DNA from: Tubiluchus corallicola
Lineage: Eukaryota > Priapulida > Priapulimorpha > Priapulimorphida > Tubiluchidae
DNA length: 64,000 nucleotides
Assembly: GCA_030141605.1 (NCBI GenBank)
Contig: JAQGDQ010002370.1
Span: forward strand, 587,167 to 651,166
Direction: 5' to 3'
Below, in pieces: positions 37,071-52,471 of the stretch. The translations under genes were made by a program, and so were the position numbers. The notes below the pieces were generated by a model, which was given only the letters and a program-made list of their open reading frames with translations, was not told where the DNA came from and did not search any database. The number at the start of each line of letters is the position of its first letter. The stretch's first letter is position 1.

Positions 37071-40000
37071 CTAATTTTCTCCTTCCTCTGATTGCAGTAC
37101 CCTTTGATATTGCGAAGTCCAGTTCTGTGGTACAAAACCCTCTCCATACATCTAAAAACAGAAAAATACAAGACAATGAGATTTGTGCTATAAATTCGCA
37201 AAAAACTTGCTTGTTCATGAATTAATGGAGTTACAATTTTATAACCTTCAACAAGAATAAGCTAACAAAAGAAATGAAAAATGCAACATTTCACTTGTAA
37301 TATCAAGAAAGGTTTATATGTTTGGTACAAAAACGATCTTCATTTATTGTACGTCTACTAAAGATATACGTAGTTAATATATTTTAGGTATTGTGTATAC
37401 AATATTTGCTAAGCATATTTAAGCTTATTATCAACAAACAATAATCATCAAATCTTCGTCAGAAAATAAGCTCCACATAAGTAATTACTACAGATACAAA
37501 GAAGCTTGCACAAGATAAGGGACACAGTAGTTTTAAAAACATTTAAAAACTGGAATTTGATACTCAAGTGCTCTAATCATTTTAATAACTGAATTAATAA
37601 AAAATGTAAGAAATCTAGTTGCCTACCTTGCAAACAAACTTTAAGCAATCTCTCATCTTCAGTTCGTGCTGTGCTCGTTCTCCCCAGCTAACTTCATTCT
37701 GTGGTGGATCAGTACCCTGTATTCTTTCGAAGTTTAGATACAACTCTCGTGTAAATTCCTGAGTCACTAATTTTCGAACATCGCCAAACACCGGGTGGTT
37801 CTTGCTAGATGTGCGTGCAAGACAAAAATGACATTTTTAGTATTTGGAACATTTAAGATGAAAACCAAAATTAATGCTATTAGAAGTTTTGTGTCATATA
37901 ATATATTTTGTAAATTTCTTTTGTACCCAAAAAGAACTTTTATTAGGAGTCTCGGTTTCACATTTGCTTGCTGCTTACTGTGGCTGCTTTAGTATTTAGG
38001 TGTATAAAAAGAGTTGCATTGACTTGTATACAAGTGATATGTACATATAGCATGCTGTCCGATGATAGTGTGCACCAAAGAAATGGTGCCAAATTACCGC
38101 TCTTAGAACATTCGCTTAGGCACAGCATTTACTGCAGTTTTTGAGGTAGAATTCTTGTCTATTCTATGTATAAATATCAGTCACTGCAGACTAATATTAA
38201 ATAAACTGTAGTAGAAACAATTAGCAAAACATGCTTACAATTCCACAGCTGCCATGTCTGGTCTAGTTCACATGTGATAGTTCTACAATTATTGCATGTT
38301 ACCATGGCAACAAAATTCATCATATTATACACAATTAGAAAGCCCGTGAAATTCTCTATCTAACCACATGAATTTTTAATCAGGTGTTTCCACCGAGAAA
38401 AAATAAAGTAGAACACAAAACCTAGTTGGTTGCTTTTAGTTGAGATGTTTTCATGGATATTCAAAACTTATGTAAGGTTATAGTTTAAATTACAATCACA
38501 GTTCACTGAATTTTCATGTTGGTATAACAGTGTAACCTGTTAAATGTGCACCAGCACGTTCATTTGCTGTTATTTACTAATAACAGATTGGTGCCCATTT
38601 GAGGCGATGTATACTAATACCAGACATGATGATATCTAGTAGCTACTTACTCAGATTCTTTTATTCCAAGTTTCTTCAGAAACTGCCACAAAATAGCTAA
38701 AAAACATAATGTACAATAAGCCAAAACAATTAGCACCTTGGGGAAATTGCCTGTCAAATACTCTTGTTTAATGCGACAAGCAGGAAAACCATTCAGGTTG
38801 GACAAATAAAATAAAGTTTGATGCACAGAAAAAACTATTAGTCTTTCAACCTGGTAAAATTGTTGTATTAGAGACTCACACCACCATGTAGCCTTTTCCT
38901 ACGAGTTGTAAATTGCGCTCCAAAAGCTCCTTTAAAAGGTGCTGACAAAATTTTTGTATAGATAATGGACAAAAGCAGTCATTTTAGATGGCACATTTGA
39001 CAGCTTGTTTTGCCTGTCAACCCCAGATGGACATGGTGTACAAAAATTGTCCTAGCAGTGCTTGTAAGGGGTCTTAGAGGCAAATTTATAGTCCTTTGGA
39101 AAAATGAGAATCCAGGCTACAAGATGCGAATCTCTTTTACAAATGCCTGTACTAGGATAAGAGGCTAAGAGTTAGTATGAGGAAATGTTTTTTCTGAACA
39201 ACCCTGTATTAGGTTCATTAAAAAATAATATGATGCTTACATTCTGCTACAGGACTCTCCTGCATAAACAGAAATGAGAGGACTGTCATTAGGAGCCCAT
39301 GTCGTGCATATTCCTCCTCCTTCAGCTTTAGATGCCTCTGATTTTCAAAACCATTCACAAGAATGTAACATGCCTTTTTGCTCTCCAATTCTACCAGCTT
39401 TATACCAAATGCCTAAACAAACAGTTCCAAATATAAAATATCAGTAACATAGTGATGTACATAATATCAACTACATATACAACTAACTTACAAGCTTTTT
39501 GTTGATTGTATTTTGAGCACTTTTATGAAACTATTGGGACAAAATGTGAAAACTATGTGAAACTGCCAAGACACTGTGACAAAGCCATGGTATTACAGTA
39601 TGCGCCGGAAAGGTTCACTTTGGGACAAAAGTGTTTTAACGCAATTAACCAACAGATGTAGTATTACTAATATAGAAGTGTGAATGAATCCTCATGAATG
39701 ATTTAGCATGAATCATCAGCTTAGTATGCACTGCAAAGGTTTTTAATGAATTTCAGAAATGAAGTAATGCCTAAATTCCTGTGCAGTAATTTAAAAATAT
39801 TAATTTATAGTGAATTAATAAAAAAGAAATTAAAAAAGTTTCCTTTTTTCATTCTCGTAAAATAGTGCTTGGCATGCTTGAGCTGCAGTTGGTGGTGCTC
39901 GTGTTTCCCCGCAAGTAGCTTCCTGGTCATGGTGATTTAGCAAGGTGACCTATATAGCTGAATCAATTTCAGCCAGCTCTCAAACTCTTTGTTGCTCATA

Positions 40001-43000
40001 CCAGGTGGTGCAGTTAAGCCTATCTCTTGCAGTGTAAGAATTTCATTGTCAGTTTTATTTGAATGAATGAATCTAGCTTGAGTGAACCAGTTCTGAATAG
40101 TGTGTTCAGTTACATTACTCCAGGACAAAGCCAATAAGTGCAGGGTGTTGAAAAGGATGGAAGCTGTGTCGTCGGAATCGTTTCCTTCTAACGAGGTTAC
40201 TTGCTGTGGATGCATTGGTCAAAGCAAAACTGCTAGGCTAACATATTAGCATATGATAAACATTCCTTACAAATAAAACGGTACTTAACGTGATTGTTTC
40301 TATGGATATTAGAGCACAAAAGCTAATTAAGATGACATAAAACTCATGTGCTTATTGGTCACACAAAAGTGTCTTGTTGAAGCACGTAAAGCAGACATAT
40401 TGAGTCAATTATACAGAGTTATTAGAGTCTATCATCAGCAGTTTTTATATAAATTTAAATAGGACCGGCGGTACCAGGTGTTTTTGGGTCACTTAAGTGA
40501 CTGATGCTATTAACTGTGAGTCCAATAAATAGCATGTACTGTATTGAACGAGCTATATTTTTTGCAGTAAGAACAAAACGTGGAAAAGAGAATAGCAAGC
40601 TTGATGTTGGATTAGTACCTAATGTTAAGATAATGAAAAACTTTCACTGAGTATCCAACATCTGTGAAATTCATAGTGACATACTGTGAATGTCAATGTC
40701 ATTTAATTTTGCACTTCAAGCACAAATTACTTATTAGAATTGTGCAAAATTCAATCCCGAGCATAATTTTCTCCACTTGTAGGCACCATGCTTCTTGAGA
40801 TGCAAAACAATACTTTTTCTATAAATGGTAATTCAAGTTTTGCCAATTTAGCTGCATAGTTAATACACTATATGTTAACTTCACAATTACTGTGGTCACG
40901 TAATATAACAGGCTCGTTGTCATTTGTGTCATTTTAATTCAACATTGGTCAAAGTCACGTCGCTGAACTTATATGATTGAAAAAATTCAATATCATTCAG
41001 TGCAAATTGATGCATACTTACTGATTCTAAATTCCTTTTTGCCAACTTGATAAGCTTGGGAAATGCTTTACTGTGTTCTTTCAAAACGTGTTTGTTGATA
41101 TCTAAAAAGGAAACATATATATATATACGTGTTTGTGTGAGTGTGTGTGTGTGCGTACGTGCGTATGTCAAACGAACGATACTTTTAACGTACTTTAGCA
41201 TTTGTTAAATGGGGCAAGAGTTACACAATTTAGTATTCCGTACTTTGCAGTCAGTACTTCCTATGGGTACTACATGTATTTCAAACATTTACTGTAATGG
41301 TTTGTTACCTGCTCGTTTTATGGGATAATTTTTCTGGCTGGCAACTAAAAGGTACTGTACTATTTCGTTTACTTTACGCTGTGCTTCATCGCCACTGAGT
41401 TTCTGCAGTGCTTTATTAACTGCTGAAGGTTGATTACCAGAAGAGGCAGCACCCTGAAATAAATATACATGTTGTAAAAATCTATATTACCTAGGACTTT
41501 AAAAATATATATTGTGTTTTTGTATCACTTTTGACAAACTCATTTCACACACTATGGTTGTTATTTATTTACACAGTTAGACAGTTATTTACATTGTTCT
41601 GATAAGATTATGAAAACAGTACTACTTCTATCTTGAACATAAATTCAAATGATAATAACAATGTCATATTTTTTATGGTAAGTTCAACACTGCTTCTTTG
41701 TGACATTTGATGAGCTTGTGGTCACACCATCCAGTTATTTGCTCATTTTACTAAATGCAAAAAATGTAAAGCAAAATAGAAGAAACTTGATCCCATCCTG
41801 ATTCCTGAATATATTGAAACAAGTCTGACTGAAATTTACCAAACTGTGGGTGGAAGCTAACTGTCACCTTTAAAAAGTAGAATGAAAGCCAAACAATGTG
41901 GAAAATATACAAAAAGTTTATATGACAATATAATAACTTAATAACTTCCATAGGAACTGCCCTTTATGAAATTAGGAGCAAATAATGCTTAGCTTATAAA
42001 TCATGAATCATGTGCGAAATAAATTTAAAATAATAAATAACATTTAGGGGGTTTACAAGAAATGCTTAAATGACACACCATTTTGTTTACTGAAAGTCAA
42101 ACTGTGAACGTAACGAACAACTATTTAAATACTGAAATATTACTACTGTGTCCAGTCCAGCCACACATTTCTATGTACAGTTTCTAGTTTAGTTTTTATA
42201 ATGTTACAATACAAACTCAAAGCATTAGCTCAAATCACACGCAAGCCAAGTGACATTCTGAAGTGACCAAAATAAACATGGAACATGAGAGAATTCTCAT
42301 GATAGGTGAATTGTGCACTGTAAAAAAAACGAGTACAAATGTACAAGTCGAATTTTTGGGAGATGTCGCTAAAAAGTCGTCTACAATACGAATATGTAAC
42401 GAATTAATCCTCCATTACACGCTGGACTGAATGAACATTCTTACTGTGATACTTCACACCAGAGAATGTTCGCATCTTGACATTACTTCACAAAATTAAC
42501 AAATGTAATTTATTGAAAGGTTGCTTTGAAAGGAGGACTGCATGCATAATTAATAAGGTCAGACTTGTAAACATGGGAGCAAAAACGATATTTAAATTGA
42601 TACCGACTGTTGAAAATCTAGCGTAAATACGCATAAACGGAATCGATATTTGTAAATTGAGATATATTTCTATTCAAAAGATGTTACTGAATAAAACTGT
42701 GATGTTTCAGGTATGGATTTTTAGTTTTAAGTGAGAAATCAGCAACTGAAATGTTACGACGGATCCTGCCGCAATATCCTAGGGTTAAAGGCATTACAAA
42801 CAATTATGCGCGATGAAAGGCCAGGCTGCAGTATCATGGATTGCACTGAGGGCCCTCAACATGAATATATATATATATATATATACACAACTGGTAGGTA
42901 TAATATACTCGGCCCAGGCACTCGCACGAATCTTACAAACTAACACAGCACGCTATTGATTTATTACTCGGCCATTGTTGACATCATTTACTCTGGAAGA

Positions 43001-44562
43001 TCTTAATATTTAACGGTCGACTTGTACACAGGTAATATATAAAATGATAAAATTTTTGGTCTTAAAATGTACATCGACTTGTACACACATATATACGGTA
43101 ATTACCACATTAGCAATAACCAAAAACATCTTATGGCAAATGAAATTAATGCCAATTCCATTTTGCAAAAAGGCACTTTATAAACCACCCAAAATGGCTT
43201 GGAAGAAGCCTACCACGTATTATGGCTAATGCCTTATAGCAGTCAAACCACAGTAGGCAGAAGATGGTAAATGGATTATCTGTACGACAGGGACCATTGG
43301 TTAGCATAAGTTCACTCTTCAGAAGCAGCTTTTTCTCCACACGGCTTATGTCTTGCGGATTATGTCAAGCTCTGTGTGACACCGGCATTACAACACCGGT
43401 TCCAATACCAATACTATTAGAAGGCACGTGACATTTGGGCAAGGGATATTTGAGCATGAGACATTTTATCTAAATACATCAGCAGTTTATTAAAATGTGA
43501 CAGCATTTTCAAAAGTATTTTGTGTATTGCAAAAAAGCAAATAACAGAAATGTGCATCACACAATCTATTCATAACTATAATTCATCAAAATACAGTGTC
43601 ATTACAACTAGTATAATAATAATAATGATAAAGTGATTGTGTTTTAGATTTTAGAAGAAGCCAATGAATAGTACGTGTTTAGTTGCTTACACTGACAAAC
43701 CTCTTTATACCACCTATTTTGAAACAAAATAGTTTGTGTTATAGTGAGTTTGGCATTATAACAACGTGCATTAATACATGCATGTCTAAGACATTTTGTT
43801 TTACTGAAAATTTGGGCACTAAGCAAGGTTGGTATTACAAAGGAGGGGGGCATTATAACTAGGTATGACAGAAATAGTCGCCAACTGGAAAAGAACCACA
43901 CCATTAATGAGCCAAATAATGTATATCATTAATAATAAGACTAACAATAACTGTAACAAGTTGCTGTACCTGATGTGAAGTACATAATAATATTAACAGC
44001 AGTGTTTTGTGCAGGCTATAGTGAGGTTTGAAGTTGTTTCCAGTTTTAATTACATGACTGTTCTCACAAAAATAATTATTCTCTCCTTACAAAAAATTTA
44101 CAATTAAAGATGCTTTAAGTTTATAAGGTAATCAAGGGAAGATTCCCGCAGTATTGGCCTACTAGGCAGTAAAACTGTATACTACAGCACACATAAATAA
44201 AGTACTCTTGCATTAAAGTCACTTTGCACCTGACACGGTAGTCAGCAGTCTCTCGTACTCCCAAATTTCTCGTACCTGAATAGCCACACTCAATGGCCCG
44301 TCCCAGATAGGCCACTTTACTTGTTTAATGCTAAACATTGCTGACTGCTGTAAACTGCCATGTTTGATTTGACGAAATCAATCTTTACTCGTGGTGTAAA
44401 TGTGGCCATGATGGTACACCAGAGGACTTAGCTAATGTAGGTTATGGTAAATTCTAATGGCAATGTTAGCGTTACCAGTTCATCCGAAATTTCAGGACAG
44501 TCTGTAGTTCTAGTCCTCCGTTTTTCGATAATCTTCGCTTGCTTTCCTGCTTTTCTAGACAT
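37071..44562 (-). CDS. NSMCE3: MAGE-domain protein, SMC5/6 complex subunit NSE3 (seven exons, about 262 aa)
   Basis: Exons in coding order: 44562-44476, 41453-41309, 41101-41022, 39412-39241, 38696-38651, 37804-37627, 37151-37071. Phases join cleanly from MSRKAGKQAKIIEKRR to a TAG at 37071-37073. The N-terminal tail is basic. The MAGE homology domain follows: VNEIVQYLLVASQKNYPIKR, HVLKEHSKAFPKL, AFGIKLVELESK, then the hallmark GLLMTVLSFLFM, WQFLKKLGI, HPVFGDVRKLVTQEF, YLNFERI..TDPP and WGERAQHELKM. NSE3 binds the NSE1 RING subunit and NSE4 and joins them to SMC5/6 for DNA repair and chromosome maintenance in the nucleus. Most invertebrates have one MAGE gene, so orthology to NSMCE3 is likely. 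A pogo-like element lies in intron 4. CCAAT at 44636-44640, just upstream of the ATG, may be a promoter element. Confidence 0.9.
39596..40541 (-). mobile_element. pogo/Tigger-like DNA transposon with TA target duplication, C-terminal remnant
   Basis: The ends are CAGTA (39596) and TACTG (40541), flanked on both sides by TA, as expected for pogo-group insertion. On the minus strand a frame of about 92 codons (39937-40215) reads SWSNVTEHTIQNWFTQARF and, further on, EIGLTAPPGMSNKEFESWL. This matches the C-terminal tail of Tigger/JRK-type transposases after the DDE domain. The DDE core and N-terminus are missing. Flanks of the frame are homologous to the element at 10088-10925, which keeps the other end of the gene. 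It lies in intron 4 of NSE3, sense to the host gene. Confidence 0.75.
41119..41166 (-). repeat. short (AT)n/(GT)n microsatellite
   Basis: An AT run followed by GTGTGTGTG with interruptions lies in intron 2 of the NSE3 gene, shortly before the acceptor of the 41101-41022 exon. Confidence 0.8.
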
Positions 44563-45269
44563 GCTGGTTATCTCGCAGCCACACAATACACATTTACATA
44601 ATAATTTTGTTCATTATCTTATTCTGGCCGCCGCCCCAATAACAGCAGTATGACACATCTTTTAACGATCTGCAGAGTATTCGTTTTTTCTCTCCGCCTG
44701 TGTCACCCGCTTTCCTGCAACTGGGATTATTAGGTTTATTTTACTATTATCTACTTAAATTTAGAAAAATATAACAAGCAAATTTGCAGGAAAACTGCCT
44801 ACATAGTATAAGGTTAATTTACACTACCGCTGTAGAAAAATCTTCAGATACGGTGGTAGCAGCTATTCACTTGAAAATTATGACATAGCTGGTCTACTTC
44901 ATGACTTTTTGTAAGTGTACCGTGGCTTTCCATAAGAACGCTCAGCTTAAAGTTATTCAAATTTCTGTAGCATACATAACATTCGTGCAAAAATATTACA
45001 AAATTAGCTATTTAATTTTTTGTTAAAGCTTAAAGTGTTATACTTTTGACTAAAATTGAGAGTGTTTTGCTTTTCTTCATCTAATGAACGACGTCCTTGG
45101 AGGGCAAATGGGCATCCAAAATGTAAGTGCCCAAGCATGAAAATAATGATTGCAACTTCAAAGTGATTTTACTAATTACAGAAGGCGTTTATCATATTCT
45201 TATTACTAAATCTTTTAACAATTATCCCGAATATTGAAATAAGTCCAACTTCTCAGAATTTCAGAAAGC
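44563..45269. other. 5' flank of NSE3 and intergenic DNA
   Basis: The first 80 bases hold a GGCCGCCGCCCCAAT patch that is probably part of the NSE3 promoter. The rest is AT-rich with no exon seen. Confidence 0.4.
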
Positions 45270-45710
45270 TTAGCCTTTCTTTCAAAGGCAAAACAAGGAA
45301 AATTTTAAGGTATGTTCTTGAAACACCTTCCTTACAAAGTTATATTCTTTCGCCTTAAGCTTACTTATTTGGAAAACTTGCGCAACTAGAGAAGAAAACT
45401 GTCAGTAATTTAAATGTTCGCGCCAACTGGTAAAATGTCAGTGGCTCACCTCCCCAGGGTGCACCACTATCTGACTCACCAAAGATACACTACTAATTTT
45501 ACTAACAGGATAAAGCAATTTATACTTTTGTTTAGCTAGTGAAGTGTGCACTACAAATGCTCTGATTATTTTTTTAAACTTTACCCCAATGTTATTTAAA
45601 CTTGTTTCAACCGACCTACTGGCCGCGGCAAATGGTCATCTTAAGAGTTTAAATTTTCAAGATTTATACAGCTAATACAAGCTCAGTGCGCAGTGAGACA
45701 GCATGTAGGT
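45270..45710 (+). mobile_element. third arm copy of the large inverted-repeat family
   Basis: Colinear with the left arm at 19987-20420: shared blocks are ACTGGTAAAATGTC, CACCTCCCCAGGGTGCACCA, GTGTGCACTACAAATGCTCT, TTATTTAAACTTGTTTCAA and a frame with NGHLKSLNFQDLYS matching NGLRGSLDLHVFYS. No opposing arm was found within the next kilobase, so this copy is a solo arm or has lost its partner. Confidence 0.65.
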
Positions 45711-47191
45711 GTACAAAATTTGGAGAATTTTTTAGCTTATGTAAGTAAAGGGTTTTCTTGTCCTTCAAACCAAGCTGTTTATTTTACTCTTCACGTGTCT
45801 CTGACGCAATTTACAGTGCCTAGGTTTACGGTTTTCGTGACTTTTTGCTTTAAGTCCTGTAGCATTCAGGGCAGTAAAAAAACCTATCATTAATACTGCA
45901 TGCCTGACTGTAACACACAATGGAGCTGTAATGTGCACCAGGGCGGACCACATCAAAATCATCCATCATTACGTTCACTCTTTACTTTGGGCGGCCTGTT
46001 CGTTATGCTATGGTCGTTGCACATTGTGGTGCACAGATTTCCCTAGCCAATTTATTGTGTTGCAACCCTTTTGTTATTGTATTATTTTCTTAAGGCTAAA
46101 ATAGATAAACAAATAAATATCTAATCTGACGTATTTTTCTGTGTGGGAACAAGCGCACTTCGTGTTACTGCTTAAAGCAAAAGAGTTTTAAAAATAAAAA
46201 ACGCAATAAAAAATCAGTATGCATTAAAATACTGTTTTTCTGCCTACATTTGTAATTTATGAAAATTTTATTTGCACTGCAAAATTTATTTAAGCTCATT
46301 ATGCTGTCACAATTTCGCACTGACAAAACCGAAAACGAATATTACTGACAACTCGAGCGGACAGCATGAGACGCCAACTATCGTTTTTTCAATTAATTAG
46401 TTGAAAAGAAAAATGCTTACAAATGACCTAGTACCATTTCGTCGAGGCAAGACCCCGTCGTTTGTATTCAACTCTCAACGCATAGTATTCTTTAGACTAA
46501 TAACTGTGCTGTGGTATACGGCATTCCTGTAAATAACAAATAAGATGCCTACGCCTATCCAGTGACATTCTAGTCAGCCAGTCTTCTCTGACCCTGCTGT
46601 TGCAAATTTACGTTACCTCAGCCATAAAAGCAAACATGTCTCCGTAATAATCATGTCATTTTTTCTTCTAGTACGTAAAGTGTATAATTATATATTACTA
46701 CAGTGGCATAGTTTGCGACTATGTTATACGATTTCTTATATTCTATTTTAAAGTAATTTTATGCGTTCAATAGGTGACAGGTGAGCTAAAGTGCGGCCAT
46801 GCAACACGGTATAAGTGCAAAAATGTTAATTTATGAACATTACATAAATCTGGCTACAAGTAAGAGCCATTTCTTACGAGTTACGATAGCGTTATGAAGA
46901 GATTAAATTGTATTCCTGTGCACATAATTTATGCAAATAAACATCTAAAGTTAAACTGTTATTTTTCTGAATCTTTGTTAATTAGTTGAGATAAGCACTT
47001 TCTCGTGGCTGTTAAACTTTGCTTTGGAATAGTTAAGTCCTCTTGCGCTGATAAGCACAAATATATTCAAGTGAGCTTCACATGTAGTTACTTGTTAAGC
47101 CAATTCTGAGCTGAGAATTTAGCGTGAAAGTTACTGTAGTACAGGCTGCTTCTTCAGTCCCGTTAGACATTAAATCATCTGAATAATCAGC
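45711..47191. other. intergenic DNA between the NSE3 region and the secreted-protein cluster
   Basis: AT-rich; no exon or clear repeat recognised. Confidence 0.4.
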
Positions 47192-50669
<3,478 letters not shown>

Positions 50670-51054
50670 GATTTTCACTTTTTAAAATGCAGCACACAAA
50701 CTATAACTCTGTCATTCCAGACAAATCCTTTAGTTCTTATGCTGCTCTGAGAGGTATGTCAATCAAATCTTATGTCGAGAAAACTAGTTTTGTATCGTTT
50801 CAATCAACACAAGAAACTCCTGGAGCTTTCCACGGCTCTAAAGACAAAAGATGAACATTTACGAGTAGGTGAATGTGTAATTATTTCTAGATAAGTGGTT
50901 GGAGCTCAGCAGGCATCTTTAAGAATGACTGTGTAGATTAAATAGAAATGTAAAGACGCTAATACTAATAACCTTTATCTGCAGACAAAACCTTTATCTG
51001 TAGATAGGAACAAGGGAGGAGGGAGGGAGGCGTTGAAAAGATATAAATGATGGT

Positions 51055-51122
<68 letters not shown>

Positions 51123-51129
51123 AGAGAGA

Positions 51130-51170
<41 letters not shown>

Positions 51171-52360
51171 AGAGAGAATGGCATCGCATTTGGTGGCATT
51201 ATATTTTCTGTTAATATCAGCATCGGTATCACTGCTCCTGGAGCATTAGCCACATCGAAACTTTTTTATCCAGAAGTTCTGCAATCTAAGATGAGTAAAA
51301 TCTCCGACATAAAAATGCCTGACAGGTATTCCTTAACAATTCGCAAATTGTTTTTTTTTCCTTTCTTTTCTTGCCCATTTTTTTCATTGTTCAGAAAAGC
51401 TAATATTGCGGTGCATGTTACCCTGCATTACAGAAATTTGGTTTAAATTAAGATGCTTAACGTCTTTAACTTTTCAGCATCAACGGTTCAGTGTCATTGG
51501 CAATTTGTTCTTCTGGAATATTTATGTTTATTGATTCACGCTTGTTAACAGCCCAGATAAAAATATTATTCTTATTAATATTGGATAATGGCACTGTTTT
51601 CAGATTAAGCAAGCAGCCATTGTCTTATGTTTTTTCACGCCAAGTAGCTTTCAGTTGACAGTTCGATAAAGATAGCCATTATAGACATGCAAACACTGAA
51701 CACAATAATAAATCATAATTTAAAATATCTTGCTCATTATACATTTATTGTTTTAAAAATCTACTTTCCTGTTATATTATTAGTAATTTTTACTCTAGAT
51801 TCCCGTTCTACTGTAAGACAGCTTTTATTAAACTAGGCAAAAAATACCAAAACGTTTGAACCCAGCATGAAACGCAATCGATTTTTTAAAACAAAATATA
51901 AGTGACCATTAAGAGTTTATGGAAATTACATGTAAAACGGTGAACAATGTCTATTTGGGTACTAACTAACTTGTCTTCGCTTTTTGAATAAAATGATCAA
52001 AATATAGAGTATTAAATTCGATATAGTTATCATTGTCATTATCTAAGCTTAGGCCGACATAAAAAATTGTATTTATTGCCCGCCTAAACACTACACTACT
52101 AATTTCAAACTGTTGGCTTATCACCGAGACTCTACGAGAAGAAATGAACACAAAGTCGGGTTTTGGGCACTGAAATGTAAGCCGAGAGTGGTTTTGTTTT
52201 TACCATCCACCCTGCAGGGCATTCTTAACTCGTCACAACAGTCAGCGCATTTACTGACACAATCATTTTTTATCTTTCTGTGAATAATAAGTTTACAATA
52301 AAACAAAATATTGCAGCTACAAGATTTGGAATGTTCATTTATACAATTAAATTCTCAATT
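50670..52360. other. spacer between the two Thr/Tyr-rich genes
   Basis: It holds the 5' flank of the left gene, with no clear TATA box, an AG microsatellite, and featureless AT-rich DNA. Ser/Leu frames opposite the AG tract are not genes. Confidence 0.45.
51056..51178 (+). repeat. (AG)n microsatellite
   Basis: About 120 bp of AG repeats with a few AAAG and GGG interruptions. Confidence 0.95.
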
Positions 52361-52366
52361 TTTATT
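52361..52366 (-). promoter_or_regulatory. polyadenylation signal of the second Thr/Tyr-rich gene
   Basis: AATAAA on the minus strand, about 105 bases after the stop codon at 52472-52474. Confidence 0.5.
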
Positions 52367-52471
52367 TTCTTATTTTTTGGTGCAGTTTTTTGAATTATTT
52401 GCGGATTGGAAATAGTATTATAATACGTCACTTTTTGGACATGCTACTAAAGTTGATGTAATCCCATGCCA

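Noticed and set aside
50965-51253. Ser/Leu-rich minus-strand frames
   Set aside because: They read through an AG microsatellite; no gene is supported.
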